DNA from: Acidobacteriota bacterium | Lineage (GTDB): Bacteria; Acidobacteriota; Thermoanaerobaculia; Multivoradales; Multivoraceae | DNA: 64,000 bases | Assembly: GCA_028877275.1 (NCBI GenBank) | Contig: JAPPFP010000021.1 | Coordinates: 62,001 to 126,000, forward strand | Direction of reading: 5' to 3' | Part shown: one piece after another, positions 8,979-17,941 of the stretch | How the letters are laid out: every line of letters starts with the position of its first letter | Numbering within the stretch: the first letter of the stretch is position 1 | Translations under genes and position numbers: made by a program | Notes under the pieces: model-generated | What the model was told of the DNA's origin: nothing | Databases searched by the model: none | The model's input: only the letters and a program-made list of their open reading frames with translations

Positions 8979-11900
8979 TCACCGGAAGTCGTGACTGGGG
9001 ATCCGCTCCAGGCGGTCGATGGGCCAGAACCTGTCCGCCTTGACGGATAGCGAGCCGTCCTTCTTCTGCAGGACGCCTTCGACGATCAGACCGGAGGAGG
9101 AGACGATCGTGCGGCGGTGCTTCTTGAGCTGGTCCGGCATGACGACGGCCTGGCTCATGCCGGTCTCGTCTTCCAGGGTCAGGAACAGGAGGCCGCGGGC
9201 AGTACCGGGGCGCTGGCGGACGATGACCGAGCCGGCGGTGCGCACGCGGTGGCCGGCGGGCCGGTCGGGGAGCTTGATGGCGGGAACGACGCGGTGGCGG
9301 TCGAGCGCCCGGCGGTAGTACTCCATCGGGTGGGGACCGGTGGTGATCGAGGCGACGGCGAAGTCGGCGGCGGTCTCTTCCATCGGCGTCATTTCGTCGA
9401 GCGGCGAGGGGGTGGCCGTCGTGAGATCGCCGAACAGCGGGCCCTTCGGCTTCTCGACCTGGGCCGCCTGCCACAGCGCCGCGCGCCGGCCGCGCCCGGG
9501 CAGCGCGCCGAGGGACGCCAGCGCCGTGAGTTCGTTTCGGCGCAGGCGGCAGCGTTCGGCGAGATCCTCGATGCTTGCAAAGCGCCTGACCGCCTGCTCG
9601 GTCTCGATCCGTTCCGCCGCCTCACGCCGCATTCCCTTGACGTAGCGCAGCCCGAGGCGGATCGCGCCCGCCGGAGGCGGTTCGCCGGGCCGTTCCGGCT
9701 CGCCGGCGTCCTCCGGCCGGTCCTGCCAGCGGCACGTCACTCCCGACTCGTTGACGTCGATCGGCAGCACCACGCTGCCGGCGCGCTGCGCCTCGCGGAC
9801 CAGGGTCGCCGGGTGGTAGAAGCCCATCGGCCAGGCGTTCAGGAGCGACAGGAAGAAGGCGGTCGGGTGATGGCGCTTGAGGTAGGCGCTGGCGTAGGCG
9901 ATCAGGGCGAAGCTGGCGGAGTGCGACTCGGGGAAGCCGTAGAGCGCGAACGAGGTGATCGCCTTGACGATCTGTTCCTGGGCGTCGCCCGTGATGCCGC
10001 GTTCGTTCATCCCCGAGCGCAGCCGCTGCTCGATCTCGTGCATGCGCTCGACGGAGCGCTTGAAGCCCATCGCCCGCCGCAGGTCCTCCGCCTCGCCGCC
10101 GGAGAAACCGGCCGCGACCATGGCGACCTTCAGGATCTGCTCCTGGAAGATCGGCACGCCGAGGGTGCGCCGCAGGATCGGTTCGAGCAGCGGGTGGGGG
10201 TAGGAGACCTCCTCGCGGCCGACCCGGCGCTCGAAGAAGGGATGCGCGATGCCGCCGACGATCGGACCGGGTCGGATGATCGCGATCTGGATCACCAGGT
10301 CGTAGAACTTGTATGGCTTGTGGCGCGGCAGGGACGCCATCTGCGCCCGACTCTCGATCTGGAAGACCCCGACCGTGTCGGCGCGGCAGATCATCTCGTA
10401 GGTTGCCGGGTCGTCGGGCGGCAGGTGGGCGAGGTCGACCTCTCTGCCCTCGTGGCTGCGGATCAGGGGCACCGCCTCCTCGAGCGCGTTCAGCATGCCG
10501 AGACCGAGCAGGTCGACCTTGATCAGTCCCAGGTCGGCGCAGTCGTCCTTGTCCCACTGGACGATGACCCGGTTCTCCATCGCCGCCGGTTCGAGCGGCA
10601 CGATTTCGTCCAGCCGTCCGGCGCAGAGCACCATGCCGCCCGAGTGCTGACCGAGGTGGCGGGGGTGGTTCTGGAGCTGCCGCCACAGGCGGACGAAGAT
10701 CCGGATGCGCCGGTCGCGGGGGTCGAACCCGAGCTCGGTGAGCTCCTCGTCCATCTCCTTGCTGTCGCCGCGGGAGAGGTCGTAGTGCCAGTGGCCGAGG
10801 CCCTTGGCCAGACGGTCGACCTGGGACTTGGAACACCCCAGCGCCTTGGCCGCCTCGCGCGCGGCCATGCGGTCGCGGTAGGTGATCACGTTCGCGGTCA
10901 TCGCCGCGCCGTGCCGGCCGTAGCGCCGGTAGACGTACTGGATCACCTTCTCGCGCTGGTCGCCGGACGGCAGGTCGATGTCGATGTCCGGCCACTCGCC
11001 GCGCTCCTCGGACAGGAAGCGCTCGAAGAGCAGGTCCATCTTCACTGGGTCGACCGCGGTGATCGAGAGCGCGTAGCAGACGGCGGAGTTGGCGGCCGAG
11101 CCGCGGCCCTGGGCGAGGATCCGCTGCTCCTTGCAGAAGCGGACGACGTCCCAGACGATCAGGAAGTAGCCGGCGAGGTCGAGCTTCTCGATCAGCGCGA
11201 GCTCCTTCTCGAGCTGCGCGCCGGCCCTGGCGGTCAGCGGCCGGAAGCGCTCCCGCGCCCCCTGCCAGGTCAGTTCGCGGAGATGGGAGATCGGCGTCTC
11301 GCCCTCGGGCACCGGGTAGTCCGGGAAGCGGTAGCCGAGGTCGGCGAGAGTGAAGTCGAGTTCCGCGGTCAGTTCGTGCGCGGCGTGGACCGCGTGCGGC
11401 AGATCGGCGAACAGCCGGTGCATCTCCGTAGGAGCCCTCAGGCGGCGCTGGCGTTCGCGGGCGAGGCGGGCGCCCGCGTCGTCGACCGTCACGTGGTGCC
11501 GGATTGCGGTCATCAGGTCGTAGAGAGGCTTGTCGCGGGCCGCGGCGTAGCGTACGCCGCCGGTGGCGACGACCGGCACGCGAAGCCCGTCCGCCAGCCG
11601 GACCAGGGCCTGGTTGCGGTGTTCTTCGGCGCGGATGCCGTGGCGCGAGATCTCCACGTGCAGGCGGCCGGGGAAGACGGCGTGCAGCCGTTCGAGCTGG
11701 CGCCCGGCCGCTTCCAGCCCCTCCCGCGCCAGCGCCCGCCCGACCGGATCGGTTTCAGCGCCGGCCAGGCAGTGGAGGCCGCCCGCGTGCTCCTCGAGCA
11801 GCGTCCAGTCGATCCGGGCCTCGCCCTTGGGGTGGTTGAGGGCACCGGCGGTCAGCAGGCGGCAGAGGTTGCGGTAGCCCCGGCGGCTCCGCACGAGCAG

Positions 11901-12422
11901 GTTGACGCGGGTCTCCTGGTCGTCCAGGGTCGGCCGCTCCTCGCGCTGGCGCGAAACCGCGGACGCCTGCGGCCGGTCGATCACCGCCTCGGCGCCGACC
12001 AGGGCGCGGATTCCCGCCTCCCGCGCCGCCTTGTAGAAGCGCGGCGCGCCGGAGACGCCGTTCCGGTCGACCAGGGCGACCGCCGGCAGCCCCAGCGCCG
12101 CCGCCCGCGCCACCAGGTCCTCGGGCTGGGACGAGGCGCGCAGGAAGGAGAACGACGACGCGGCGTGGAGTTCGGCGTAGGGTGGGGGCCGGAGTCGGCG
12201 TTTCGGCGGAGTCCGGAACCGTCGCCGGCGCAGTTGCTCCTTGACCGCGCCCGGCGCGGCGTAGCCGGGGTTTGGTTCGCCCCGGGCGTCGAGCAGGTCG
12301 TTGCCGCCGCGGTCGCCGTAGCCGCTGCCCTTGCGCACGGAACCGGAAAGCCCCATGTTGCGGGCCGGCACGTCGACCGTGGGTTTGGGGACCTTGGGTT
12401 TGGGGGAATTGTCCCGGGCCAT
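8979..12422 (-). CDS. dnaE2: error-prone DNA polymerase III alpha subunit DnaE2 (ImuC)
   Basis: DnaE2 is the polymerase of the ImuA-ImuB-DnaE2 mutasome, which performs translesion synthesis after DNA damage. The protein has about 1147 residues. The PHP domain at the N-terminus (YAELHAASSFSFLR) lacks the HxH metal ligands, as is usual for DnaE2. The palm carries the catalytic acidic run WPDIDIDLPSGDQRE. A helix-hairpin-helix region and a C-terminal OB fold follow. I chose ATG 12422; roughly 85 Arg/Pro/Gly-rich residues precede the PHP domain, longer than usual. It is convergent with the FG-GAP gene (1 bp between stops) and separated by 4.6 kb from imuA-imuB. An inverted repeat lies immediately upstream. 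Confidence 0.95.
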   Translation of the reverse strand: MARDNSPKPKVPKPTVDVPARNMGLSGSVRKGSGYGDRGGNDLLDARGEPNPGYAAPGAVKEQLRRRRFRTPPKRRLRPPPYAELHAASSFSFLRASSQPEDLVARAAALGLPAVALVDRNGVSGAPRFYKAAREAGIRALVGAEAVIDRPQASAVSRQREERPTLDDQETRVNLLVRSRRGYRNLCRLLTAGALNHPKGEARIDWTLLEEHAGGLHCLAGAETDPVGRALAREGLEAAGRQLERLHAVFPGRLHVEISRHGIRAEEHRNQALVRLADGLRVPVVATGGVRYAAARDKPLYDLMTAIRHHVTVDDAGARLARERQRRLRAPTEMHRLFADLPHAVHAAHELTAELDFTLADLGYRFPDYPVPEGETPISHLRELTWQGARERFRPLTARAGAQLEKELALIEKLDLAGYFLIVWDVVRFCKEQRILAQGRGSAANSAVCYALSITAVDPVKMDLLFERFLSEERGEWPDIDIDLPSGDQREKVIQYVYRRYGRHGAAMTANVITYRDRMAAREAAKALGCSKSQVDRLAKGLGHWHYDLSRGDSKEMDEELTELGFDPRDRRIRIFVRLWRQLQNHPRHLGQHSGGMVLCAGRLDEIVPLEPAAMENRVIVQWDKDDCADLGLIKVDLLGLGMLNALEEAVPLIRSHEGREVDLAHLPPDDPATYEMICRADTVGVFQIESRAQMASLPRHKPYKFYDLVIQIAIIRPGPIVGGIAHPFFERRVGREEVSYPHPLLEPILRRTLGVPIFQEQILKVAMVAAGFSGGEAEDLRRAMGFKRSVERMHEIEQRLRSGMNERGITGDAQEQIVKAITSFALYGFPESHSASFALIAYASAYLKRHHPTAFFLSLLNAWPMGFYHPATLVREAQRAGSVVLPIDVNESGVTCRWQDRPEDAGEPERPGEPPPAGAIRLGLRYVKGMRREAAERIETEQAVRRFASIEDLAERCRLRRNELTALASLGALPGRGRRAALWQAAQVEKPKGPLFGDLTTATPSPLDEMTPMEETAADFAVASITTGPHPMEYYRRALDRHRVVPAIKLPDRPAGHRVRTAGSVIVRQRPGTARGLLFLTLEDETGMSQAVVMPDQLKKHRRTIVSSSGLIVEGVLQKKDGSLSVKADRFWPIDRLERIPSHDFR

Positions 12423-12430
12423 CCGTGAAG

Positions 12431-12465
12431 CGTAAATCAGGCGGTAACGGAAAGCAAGATTTACG
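12431..12465. promoter_or_regulatory. inverted repeat CGTAAATC-N19-GATTTACG upstream of dnaE2
   Basis: Perfect 8-bp arms at 12431-12438 and 12458-12465 lie in the divergent gap between dnaE2 (starting at 12422) and the GYD gene (starting at 12560). The position immediately before a DNA-damage polymerase makes a repressor operator plausible. The upstream side of imuA also contains GGCGTAAACAGG at about 17914, which resembles one arm. It does not match the classical LexA boxes that I know. The function is inferred from position only. Confidence 0.35.
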
Positions 12466-12544
12466 GAGGCAGGCACATTCTGCTCGCGCTGTGGCAACAT
12501 GAACCCGGTACAGCGTTATCGCGAGAAAATCACGCCGTTGAGGC

Positions 12545-12552
12545 AAAGGAGA
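12545..12552 (+). promoter_or_regulatory. ribosome binding site deciding a GTG start
   Basis: AAAGGAGA lies seven bases before the GTG at 12560 and supports this start of the small GYD-domain gene over any other in-frame codon. Confidence 0.6.
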
Positions 12553-12559
12553 TGCGAGA

Positions 12560-12880
12560 GTGACGAAGTACCTGATCGAGGCGAACTACACTCACACTGG
12601 CGTCCAGGGCCTGATCCAGGAAGGCGGCAGCAGTCGCCGGAAGGCGCTCAGCGAGACCGTGGAGGGCGCAGGCGGAACGGTGGAGGCCATCTACTACGCG
12701 TTCGGTGGCGCCGACCTGCTGATGATCGTCGACCTTCCGGACAACGAGACCGCGGTCGCGGTCTCAATGACCCTGAACGCCGGCGGCGGCATCAAGGTGA
12801 CGATGCGCGTCCTGATGACGCCGGAGGAGATCGACGGCGCGGTGGCGAAGAGCGTGCCCTACCGCGCGCCCGGCGCCTGA
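12560..12880 (+). CDS. GYD domain-containing protein
   Basis: A 106-residue cytoplasmic protein matching the GYD-domain family of small alpha/beta ferredoxin-like-fold proteins, which includes members annotated as antibiotic-biosynthesis-monooxygenase-like, without a defined reaction. Typical features are the start TKYLIEANYT, the central GGTVEAIYYAFGGADLLMIVDLP strand-turn-strand and the C-terminal MTPEEIDGA. It starts with GTG behind a good AAAGGAGA site. It is transcribed divergently from dnaE2 and convergently with the TPR gene 10 bp downstream. Its role is unknown; the shared promoter region with dnaE2 might mean co-regulation. Confidence 0.85.
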   Translation: MTKYLIEANYTHTGVQGLIQEGGSSRRKALSETVEGAGGTVEAIYYAFGGADLLMIVDLPDNETAVAVSMTLNAGGGIKVTMRVLMTPEEIDGAVAKSVPYRAPGA

Positions 12881-12890
12881 ACCCGAGCCG

Positions 12891-14597
12891 TCAGGGTGCC
12901 CGTAGTGGCTGGCGGGCCCGGTAGAGCGCCAGCCGGTCGAGCCGCTGCGGCGAGTTGCCGCCGGCAGCCTGCCGTTCCTGTTCGAGCGCCCGCTGCTGCC
13001 AGAGCACGGCGTCGTCGAACCGCCCGGCTTCGGCCAGGGCCATCGCCAGGGTTTCCAGGTGGTCGAGCGCCGGCTGTTCGTCGACGACGGACTGCGCCAG
13101 TTCGACCGCGCGAGCGCCGTCGCGCACGGTCTTTTCGGGGCTGACCGCGAGGAGCCGCGCGAGCAGGTGACGGGTGGCGACGTCGCCGGGGAAGCGGCCG
13201 AGGGTGTCGTCTAGGGCTCGGCTTGCCTCCGCGTAGCGGCCGGTCTCGAACAGCATGAGTCCGAGATTGAAACGCGCCTGCAGGTCGTCCGGCGTCAGCG
13301 CGACCAGGGCCTGCAACTGGACGGCGGCTTCTTCCGTCCTGCCGGTGCCGACCAGCACGGCGGAGAGCATCCGTCGCGCCTCGACCATGCCGGGGTCCCG
13401 GGCGACCATCTGCTCGAGATCGGAGGTGGCGCCAGCGGTGTTGCCGGTGGAGGCCCGCATCTGTGCCCGCTGGAGGCGCCAGCTCAGGTTCTCCGGCGCC
13501 AGGTCGGCCGCGCGCTCCAGGTGTTCGGCCCCCTCCGCCCGGCGTCCTTCCCGGGCCAGAAGCATGGCGAGAGCGAAGTGGGCGCCGGCGTGATCGGCGT
13601 TGAGGGCGATGGCCCGGCGCAGATGCCGTTCGCCGCGTCCCGTATCGCTGAGAGCCAGCAGTGAGCCGGCGAGGCGGAAGTGAGCTTCTTCGTCCGTTTC
13701 GTTCGCTTCCAGAATCTCCTCGTACAGTGCGACCGCCCGTTCATGGTCGCCCTCCACGGCCGCGGCGACGGCGCGGTCGAGCGGCAGCGTCACGTCCTCC
13801 TCGAGCGGCCGCAGGCGTTCGAGCAGCGGGTCGTACATCGGGATCAGGACGTCCCGGTTCAGCCGCCACGCCTCGGCTGCCCGGTCGGCGTCGCCCAGGG
13901 CGCGGTAGGCCAGGCCGACGTGGTGATTCGCCTCGCTGCCCTCCGGCTGGGACGCGGCCACCTCCTGGAAGAGCTGGAGCGCTTTCGCCGGGTCGTCCCG
14001 CTCCAGGGCGATGTAGCCGAGCCCGACGCGAGCCGTCGCGCTCTCCGGGTAGGCCTCAATCGCGGCCTCGTAGGCGGCTTTCGCGGCGTCGACGTCGCCG
14101 GCGGCGACATGGAGTTCGGCCAGTCGGATCAGGGTGGACGGGTCGTCCGGCCGGATCGCAAGGGCCTCCTCGGCGCTGGTGCGCGCCGCTTCCAGGTCGC
14201 CGGTCGCGACGTGAAGCAGCAGCCTGAAGTACGCCCACTGGAAGTCCGCGGGCGCCAGTTCCCGGAGTTGTGCCAGGCAGACTGCCGCCGCGTCGTGCAG
14301 CTCGTAGTGCAGGTAGCGCGCGCAGAGATCACCGAAGGTGTTCGCCGCCAACTGCGCCTGCATCCGCTCGGCCGCGTGTTCAAGCGCGTTCGCGGTCAGC
14401 GTGCGGTAGTCGCGCAGACGCTCAGCGTCGATCGCGGGCACTTTCGAGAGGTCCGGCTCCGGCACTTGGCTGAGCACCAGCGTCTCCTTGACGCGGCGGA
14501 TCTCCAGGAGTTCGGTGAAGTCCTGGGCTGCGGCGGGAAGCGGAGCCGTCAGCAGAAACGCGACGATGGCCGCGGGCCCGCTGTGGGAACAAGTCAT
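12891..14597 (-). CDS. exported TPR-repeat protein
   Basis: A 568-residue protein with an N-terminal signal peptide (hydrophobic core AAIVAFLLTAP, cleavage near AAAQD) followed by at least ten tetratricopeptide repeats. They are recognisable by periodic A-xx-G-xx-A and P-D-D patterns (for example AIRPDDPSTLIRLAELHVAAGD and ALNADHAGAHFALAMLLAREGR). TPR arrays are protein-interaction scaffolds, and no catalytic domain is visible. The protein is probably periplasmic. It is convergent with the GYD gene and lies upstream of no obvious operon partner except the divergent VOC gene region. The specific partner cannot be predicted. Confidence 0.88.
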   Translation of the reverse strand: MTCSHSGPAAIVAFLLTAPLPAAAQDFTELLEIRRVKETLVLSQVPEPDLSKVPAIDAERLRDYRTLTANALEHAAERMQAQLAANTFGDLCARYLHYELHDAAAVCLAQLRELAPADFQWAYFRLLLHVATGDLEAARTSAEEALAIRPDDPSTLIRLAELHVAAGDVDAAKAAYEAAIEAYPESATARVGLGYIALERDDPAKALQLFQEVAASQPEGSEANHHVGLAYRALGDADRAAEAWRLNRDVLIPMYDPLLERLRPLEEDVTLPLDRAVAAAVEGDHERAVALYEEILEANETDEEAHFRLAGSLLALSDTGRGERHLRRAIALNADHAGAHFALAMLLAREGRRAEGAEHLERAADLAPENLSWRLQRAQMRASTGNTAGATSDLEQMVARDPGMVEARRMLSAVLVGTGRTEEAAVQLQALVALTPDDLQARFNLGLMLFETGRYAEASRALDDTLGRFPGDVATRHLLARLLAVSPEKTVRDGARAVELAQSVVDEQPALDHLETLAMALAEAGRFDDAVLWQQRALEQERQAAGGNSPQRLDRLALYRARQPLRAP

Positions 14598-14615
14598 TCT
14601 CCGGCTAGCTGCCGT

Positions 14616-14990
14616 TCAGACCTGCTGATGGAAGTAGTAGCAGAGCCCGTCCGGCGCGACGACGAAGAAGACCCGGAACTTCTTGCCATCGCGCTTGTCG
14701 ATGCGCCAGTTCTTCACCTTGACGCCGTTGCTCTTCAACTCGGCTCGCGCCCGCTTGATGTCGGTGACCAGGATCGCGGCGCCGTCCATGCTGGCGTCGC
14801 CGCCGTTGATCGCGAAGCCGATGCGAACGCCGTCACGCTCCAGGATGGCCGTCGGTACCGGCTCCTCCCGGCGTTCGACTTCCTCGAGCCCGAAGGCGTC
14901 CGCGTACCACTTCGCCGTGGCGTCGAGGTCCTCGACCGGCAGGGCCAGCACGTCGTCCTGAAACGCGTAGGCGGCTTCGTAGAGCTTCAT
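14616..14990 (-). CDS. VOC (glyoxalase/bleomycin-resistance) superfamily protein
   Basis: A 124-residue single-domain member of the vicinal oxygen chelate superfamily. The [28 protein letters not shown] start is the classic first beta-alpha-beta unit, and the end [10 protein letters not shown] matches the final strand carrying a metal-ligand position. The start at ATG 14990 gives a normal domain boundary; the frame is open further upstream only into antisense sequence of the ferredoxin gene. It is followed 18 bp later by the TPR gene on the same strand. Substrate unknown. Confidence 0.82.
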   Translation of the reverse strand: MKLYEAAYAFQDDVLALPVEDLDATAKWYADAFGLEEVERREEPVPTAILERDGVRIGFAINGGDASMDGAAILVTDIKRARAELKSNGVKVKNWRIDKRDGKKFRVFFVVAPDGLCYYFHQQV

Positions 14991-15033
14991 GCGGAGGAGT
15001 CTAGCCACCGGGATCGTGGAATCATCAGCCGCC

Positions 15034-15411
15034 ATGGATCGCGAAGCTCTCGAACGCGCCCGGCTCAAGGCGGAGGCCATCGGCATCGCCAACGTGCGGC
15101 GGCACATCTTCCTCTGCTGCGACCAGACGAAGCCGAAGTGTTGCGACCGGGAGCTGTCGCTCGAGTCCTGGGACTATCTCAAGCGCCGCCTGGTCGAGCT
15201 GGGGCTCACCGAGTCGGGCACGGTGATGCGGACGAAGGCGAACTGCCTCCGCATCTGCGACGCCGGGCCGATCGCGGTCGTCTATCCCGAAGGCGTCTGG
15301 TACTGGGGCTGCACGCCGGAGGTGCTGGAGCGGGTGATCCAGGACCACCTGATCGGCGGCCGGGTCGTGGCGGAACAGGTGATTGCGGCTGTTGGTCGAA
15401 CTGACTTGTAG
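15034..15411 (+). CDS. thioredoxin-like (2Fe-2S) ferredoxin
   Basis: A 125-residue protein with four cysteines in the thioredoxin-like [2Fe-2S] ferredoxin arrangement: a proximal cluster [16 protein letters not shown] and a distal [10 protein letters not shown], followed by [17 protein letters not shown]. These small proteins carry electrons in the cytoplasm; similar folds occur in NuoE and in cyanobacterial and Azotobacter ferredoxins. ATG 15034 is the natural start. It is divergent from the VOC gene and convergent with imuB, with no redox partner adjacent, so its electron donor and acceptor cannot be inferred. Confidence 0.88.
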   Translation: MDREALERARLKAEAIGIANVRRHIFLCCDQTKPKCCDRELSLESWDYLKRRLVELGLTESGTVMRTKANCLRICDAGPIAVVYPEGVWYWGCTPEVLERVIQDHLIGGRVVAEQVIAAVGRTDL

Positions 15412-15461
15412 CGGGAGCCGACAAAAGTCGGGCAGAAAGCTATAAATCGTCTTAGGCCCCC

Positions 15462-17027
15462 TCAGTCGTACACCCCGTCCGCGAACCACCGCTCCGACGT
15501 CCGGTCCCGATAGATCCGGCACACGGCACCACTCCGCAGCTCGACGTCCCAGTAGTCCCGCAGCGCGGGGGCTTCCCGCCACCAGCCTTCCTCGATTTCC
15601 CAGGGACCCGCGGCGGTGCGTACGGCGCCCTCGATCCGGACGTGGCGTTCCTCGGTCGGCAGGGGATTGATCTGCCGCGGTGCGGGGCAGGGCGCGACGC
15701 GGTCCGTCTCTTCGCACTCCGCGGTCAGCACCTCGACCTCGACCGGGGGCCTCAGGGTGCGCACCGCCAGCATGCCGCGGCCCGGCCTTGGTTCGAGCCT
15801 TATCCGGGGCGGCGGGGGCGGGTCGTAGTCGGCCAGCCGGAAACGCTCCGGCAGGTGGCCGTTCCGGGTGCGCGGCGAGCCGACGCGGTTCGGCCCGAGC
15901 AGGGCGAGCAGCCGCGCGGTGACGGCGGCCAGGCGGTCGGGCGACAGGGCGGCCGGACCGAGCAGGCTGAGCTGCGCCTGGCGCGGGACGTCGGGATGGG
16001 CGAGCAGTTGCATCGACGTGATCGGCGCCCGGGGCGGCTCGGCCTCCAGGTGGAGGCGGATCAGCGACAGCAGTGTCCGCGCCTCGCGCGTGGGCGCCGG
16101 CAGCTCGATGGCCAGTTCGTGGAGGCCCTCCGGCTCGACCTTGAGTGACAGCTCGAGCCGCTTGCAGCCCATGCCCCGGGCGTCGAGCCGGTCCGCGAGC
16201 CGGGAGACGGCGCCGCGGGCGACGAACAGGAACGGCTCCAGGTTGTCGATCGGCCACTCAAAGGTCTGCGACTCGCGGAAGGTGGGCGGCGGCGGACGGG
16301 GCGTGAGCGGTTCCGGGTCGAAGCCCCGGGCGGCGGCATGGAGCGCCGCTCCGCGCTCGCCGAGGCGGCTGTGGACCTCGGCCGCGGGCAGGCCGGCCAG
16401 GTCGCCGACCGTGCGCAGTCCCCAGAGCTTCAGCGTGTGGAGGACTCCAACGTCGTCGTCGTCCTGCGCCGGGCCGGGGTCGCGGCTGCCGCCCTCGAAC
16501 AGGGACTTGAGCTGCAACGGCGCCAGAAACCGGGCCTCGCCGCGCGGCGCCACGACGTTCGGCGAGCGCGCCAGGGCGGCCGCGGCCCGCGCCGCGAGCT
16601 TGCTGCCGGCGATGCCGACCCGGCCAGGGAGGCCGGCGGCGTCCATACCCCGCATGATCGACTGGCCGAGGCTGTGCTCGTCCTCGGCCGCGATGTCGAG
16701 GTAGACCATGCCCTCGCCGCCGTCCTCGACCCGGGGCGAGAAGGCGTCGGCGATCTCGAGCAGCACTTCCTGAGCGGTGTGCTCGCGCTCGGGATCGCGG
16801 GTGCGAGAGACCAGACCGGACTCGATGTTCCGGGCCTGGGCCACGGTCAGTCCCGGCCGCACTCCGGCGCGACGTGCCAGCCGGGAGGCGGCGACGATCC
16901 GGGCCGACGGACCTTCGTGGACCACGACCGCCTCGCGGGCGAGTTCGGGAGCTCCCCGCAGGTAGGCGGCAAGAGGAAACAACGCGGCCCTCAGGCAGGC
17001 GATGCGGGACTTGCGTTCAGCCGGCAC
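15462..17027 (-). CDS. imuB: ImuB, Y-family polymerase-like mutasome subunit
   Basis: ImuB is the hub of the mutasome. It resembles Y-family DNA polymerases but is catalytically inactive, and it links ImuA/RecA, DnaE2 and the beta clamp. The 521-residue protein shows the Y-family layout (fingers/palm with ARRAGVRPGLTVAQARN, then GSKLAARAAAALARSPNVV, then a helix-hairpin region LKLWGLRTVGDLAGLP). The SIDE catalytic acids of active Y-polymerases are absent (VYLDIAAED in the equivalent place). The proposed GTG start at 17027 overlaps the imuA stop by 11 bp; a longer frame upstream is antisense-like. It is co-transcribed with imuA but separated from dnaE2 by four genes. Confidence 0.9.
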   Translation of the reverse strand: MPAERKSRIACLRAALFPLAAYLRGAPELAREAVVVHEGPSARIVAASRLARRAGVRPGLTVAQARNIESGLVSRTRDPEREHTAQEVLLEIADAFSPRVEDGGEGMVYLDIAAEDEHSLGQSIMRGMDAAGLPGRVGIAGSKLAARAAAALARSPNVVAPRGEARFLAPLQLKSLFEGGSRDPGPAQDDDDVGVLHTLKLWGLRTVGDLAGLPAAEVHSRLGERGAALHAAARGFDPEPLTPRPPPPTFRESQTFEWPIDNLEPFLFVARGAVSRLADRLDARGMGCKRLELSLKVEPEGLHELAIELPAPTREARTLLSLIRLHLEAEPPRAPITSMQLLAHPDVPRQAQLSLLGPAALSPDRLAAVTARLLALLGPNRVGSPRTRNGHLPERFRLADYDPPPPPRIRLEPRPGRGMLAVRTLRPPVEVEVLTAECEETDRVAPCPAPRQINPLPTEERHVRIEGAVRTAAGPWEIEEGWWREAPALRDYWDVELRSGAVCRIYRDRTSERWFADGVYD

Positions 17028-17850
17028 GGCGCAGGACCTCGACGTGAGAGCCGGCGCGGCGGTTCTCCGTCCGACGGGGCGTCGCGCCGGGCAGGGGGTG
17101 CCGCAGACTGCTGGTGAGCACACGCAGCTCGACTTCGGCGGCGGCGCCCGGCCGTTCGCCGCGCGCCTTGGCGAGCTCGAGCCGGGTTGCTAGTCCGTCG
17201 AGCAAGCGGGGGCTTCTCGGTGCGGCCTGCGCCCAGAGGGCACGGACCGGCGATGTTCGCGGCCCGAGATCGAGGACCTTCTGCGGCGCCGTGCCGCCGG
17301 CGCGGTACGGCGTCGCGATCAGCAGCGCCGCCTGGTGGTCGTCCGCCGCGCGCCGCAGCCGCAGCCACGCCGATTCCTTGCCGCGGCCGCCGGGGACCGG
17401 CGGCAGACCGAGATCGATCACGACCAGGGGGAAGCCGCCGCCGATCAGCACCTCGGCGCTGCCCAGCGCCTGCTTGAGCCGCTTGGGCCTTGCCCAGAGC
17501 AACCGTTCGAGGACGACCCCGGCGCGCGCCGCCGCCTGCGGATCGAAGTGGTCTCCCAGATCGACCAGCGCCGCCGATTCACCGCTCTCGGTGGCCCCGG
17601 CCAGGATCTCCAGCACCAGGGAAAAGCGGCCGCTGCTTCGGGGGCCGACCAGCTCGATCGTCTGTCCACGACAGATGCCGCCGTCCAGCAGGCGGTCGAC
17701 GTCCGCAAGCCGCGTGGCGAACACGTCGGCCTCTACTTCCTGGATTCCGGCCGGGTCGTCGCCGCTCACCAGATCCCGCCCGCGCCGGATCTGGCGCACC
17801 AGGGACCGCGGCCACTGTGGGTCGGTGAGGGCTGCGGGCAGGGAAGTCAC
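17017..17850 (-). CDS. imuA: ImuA, RecA-like mutasome accessory protein
   Basis: ImuA is a RecA-related protein that works with ImuB and DnaE2 in damage-induced mutagenesis. The 277-residue protein has the motif IELVGPRSSGRFSLVLEIL in the position of the RecA Walker A loop (degenerate) and a hydrophobic strand FPLVVIDLGL at Walker B. The upstream FATRLADVDRLLDGGICRGQ segment is characteristic of RecA/ImuA entry into the ATPase core. It starts with GTG at 17850. The imuB start lies inside its last codons. A TATGAT hexamer lies about 50 bp upstream on the minus strand, but no convincing -35 was found. Confidence 0.87.
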   Translation of the reverse strand: MTSLPAALTDPQWPRSLVRQIRRGRDLVSGDDPAGIQEVEADVFATRLADVDRLLDGGICRGQTIELVGPRSSGRFSLVLEILAGATESGESAALVDLGDHFDPQAAARAGVVLERLLWARPKRLKQALGSAEVLIGGGFPLVVIDLGLPPVPGGRGKESAWLRLRRAADDHQAALLIATPYRAGGTAPQKVLDLGPRTSPVRALWAQAAPRSPRLLDGLATRLELAKARGERPGAAAEVELRVLTSSLRHPLPGATPRRTENRRAGSHVEVLRRAG

Positions 17851-17941
17851 GGCGCCGTGGAGCGGAGCGAGAAGAGAGGCAGAAGTGGGAAGAGACCATC
17901 ATAGCGCAACTAAGGCGTAAACAGGAAGGCGAGCGCATAGT

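Noticed and set aside
9117..12428. Long plus-strand open frame (over 1000 codons) opposite dnaE2
   Set aside because: It is a mirror of a well-supported polymerase gene in high-GC DNA; its translation is rich in Arg, Gly and Pro with no domain signature.
15415..15432. Possible rho-independent terminator after the ferredoxin gene (CCGAC-AAAA-GTCGG)
   Set aside because: The stem is only 5 bp and no T-run follows on either strand.
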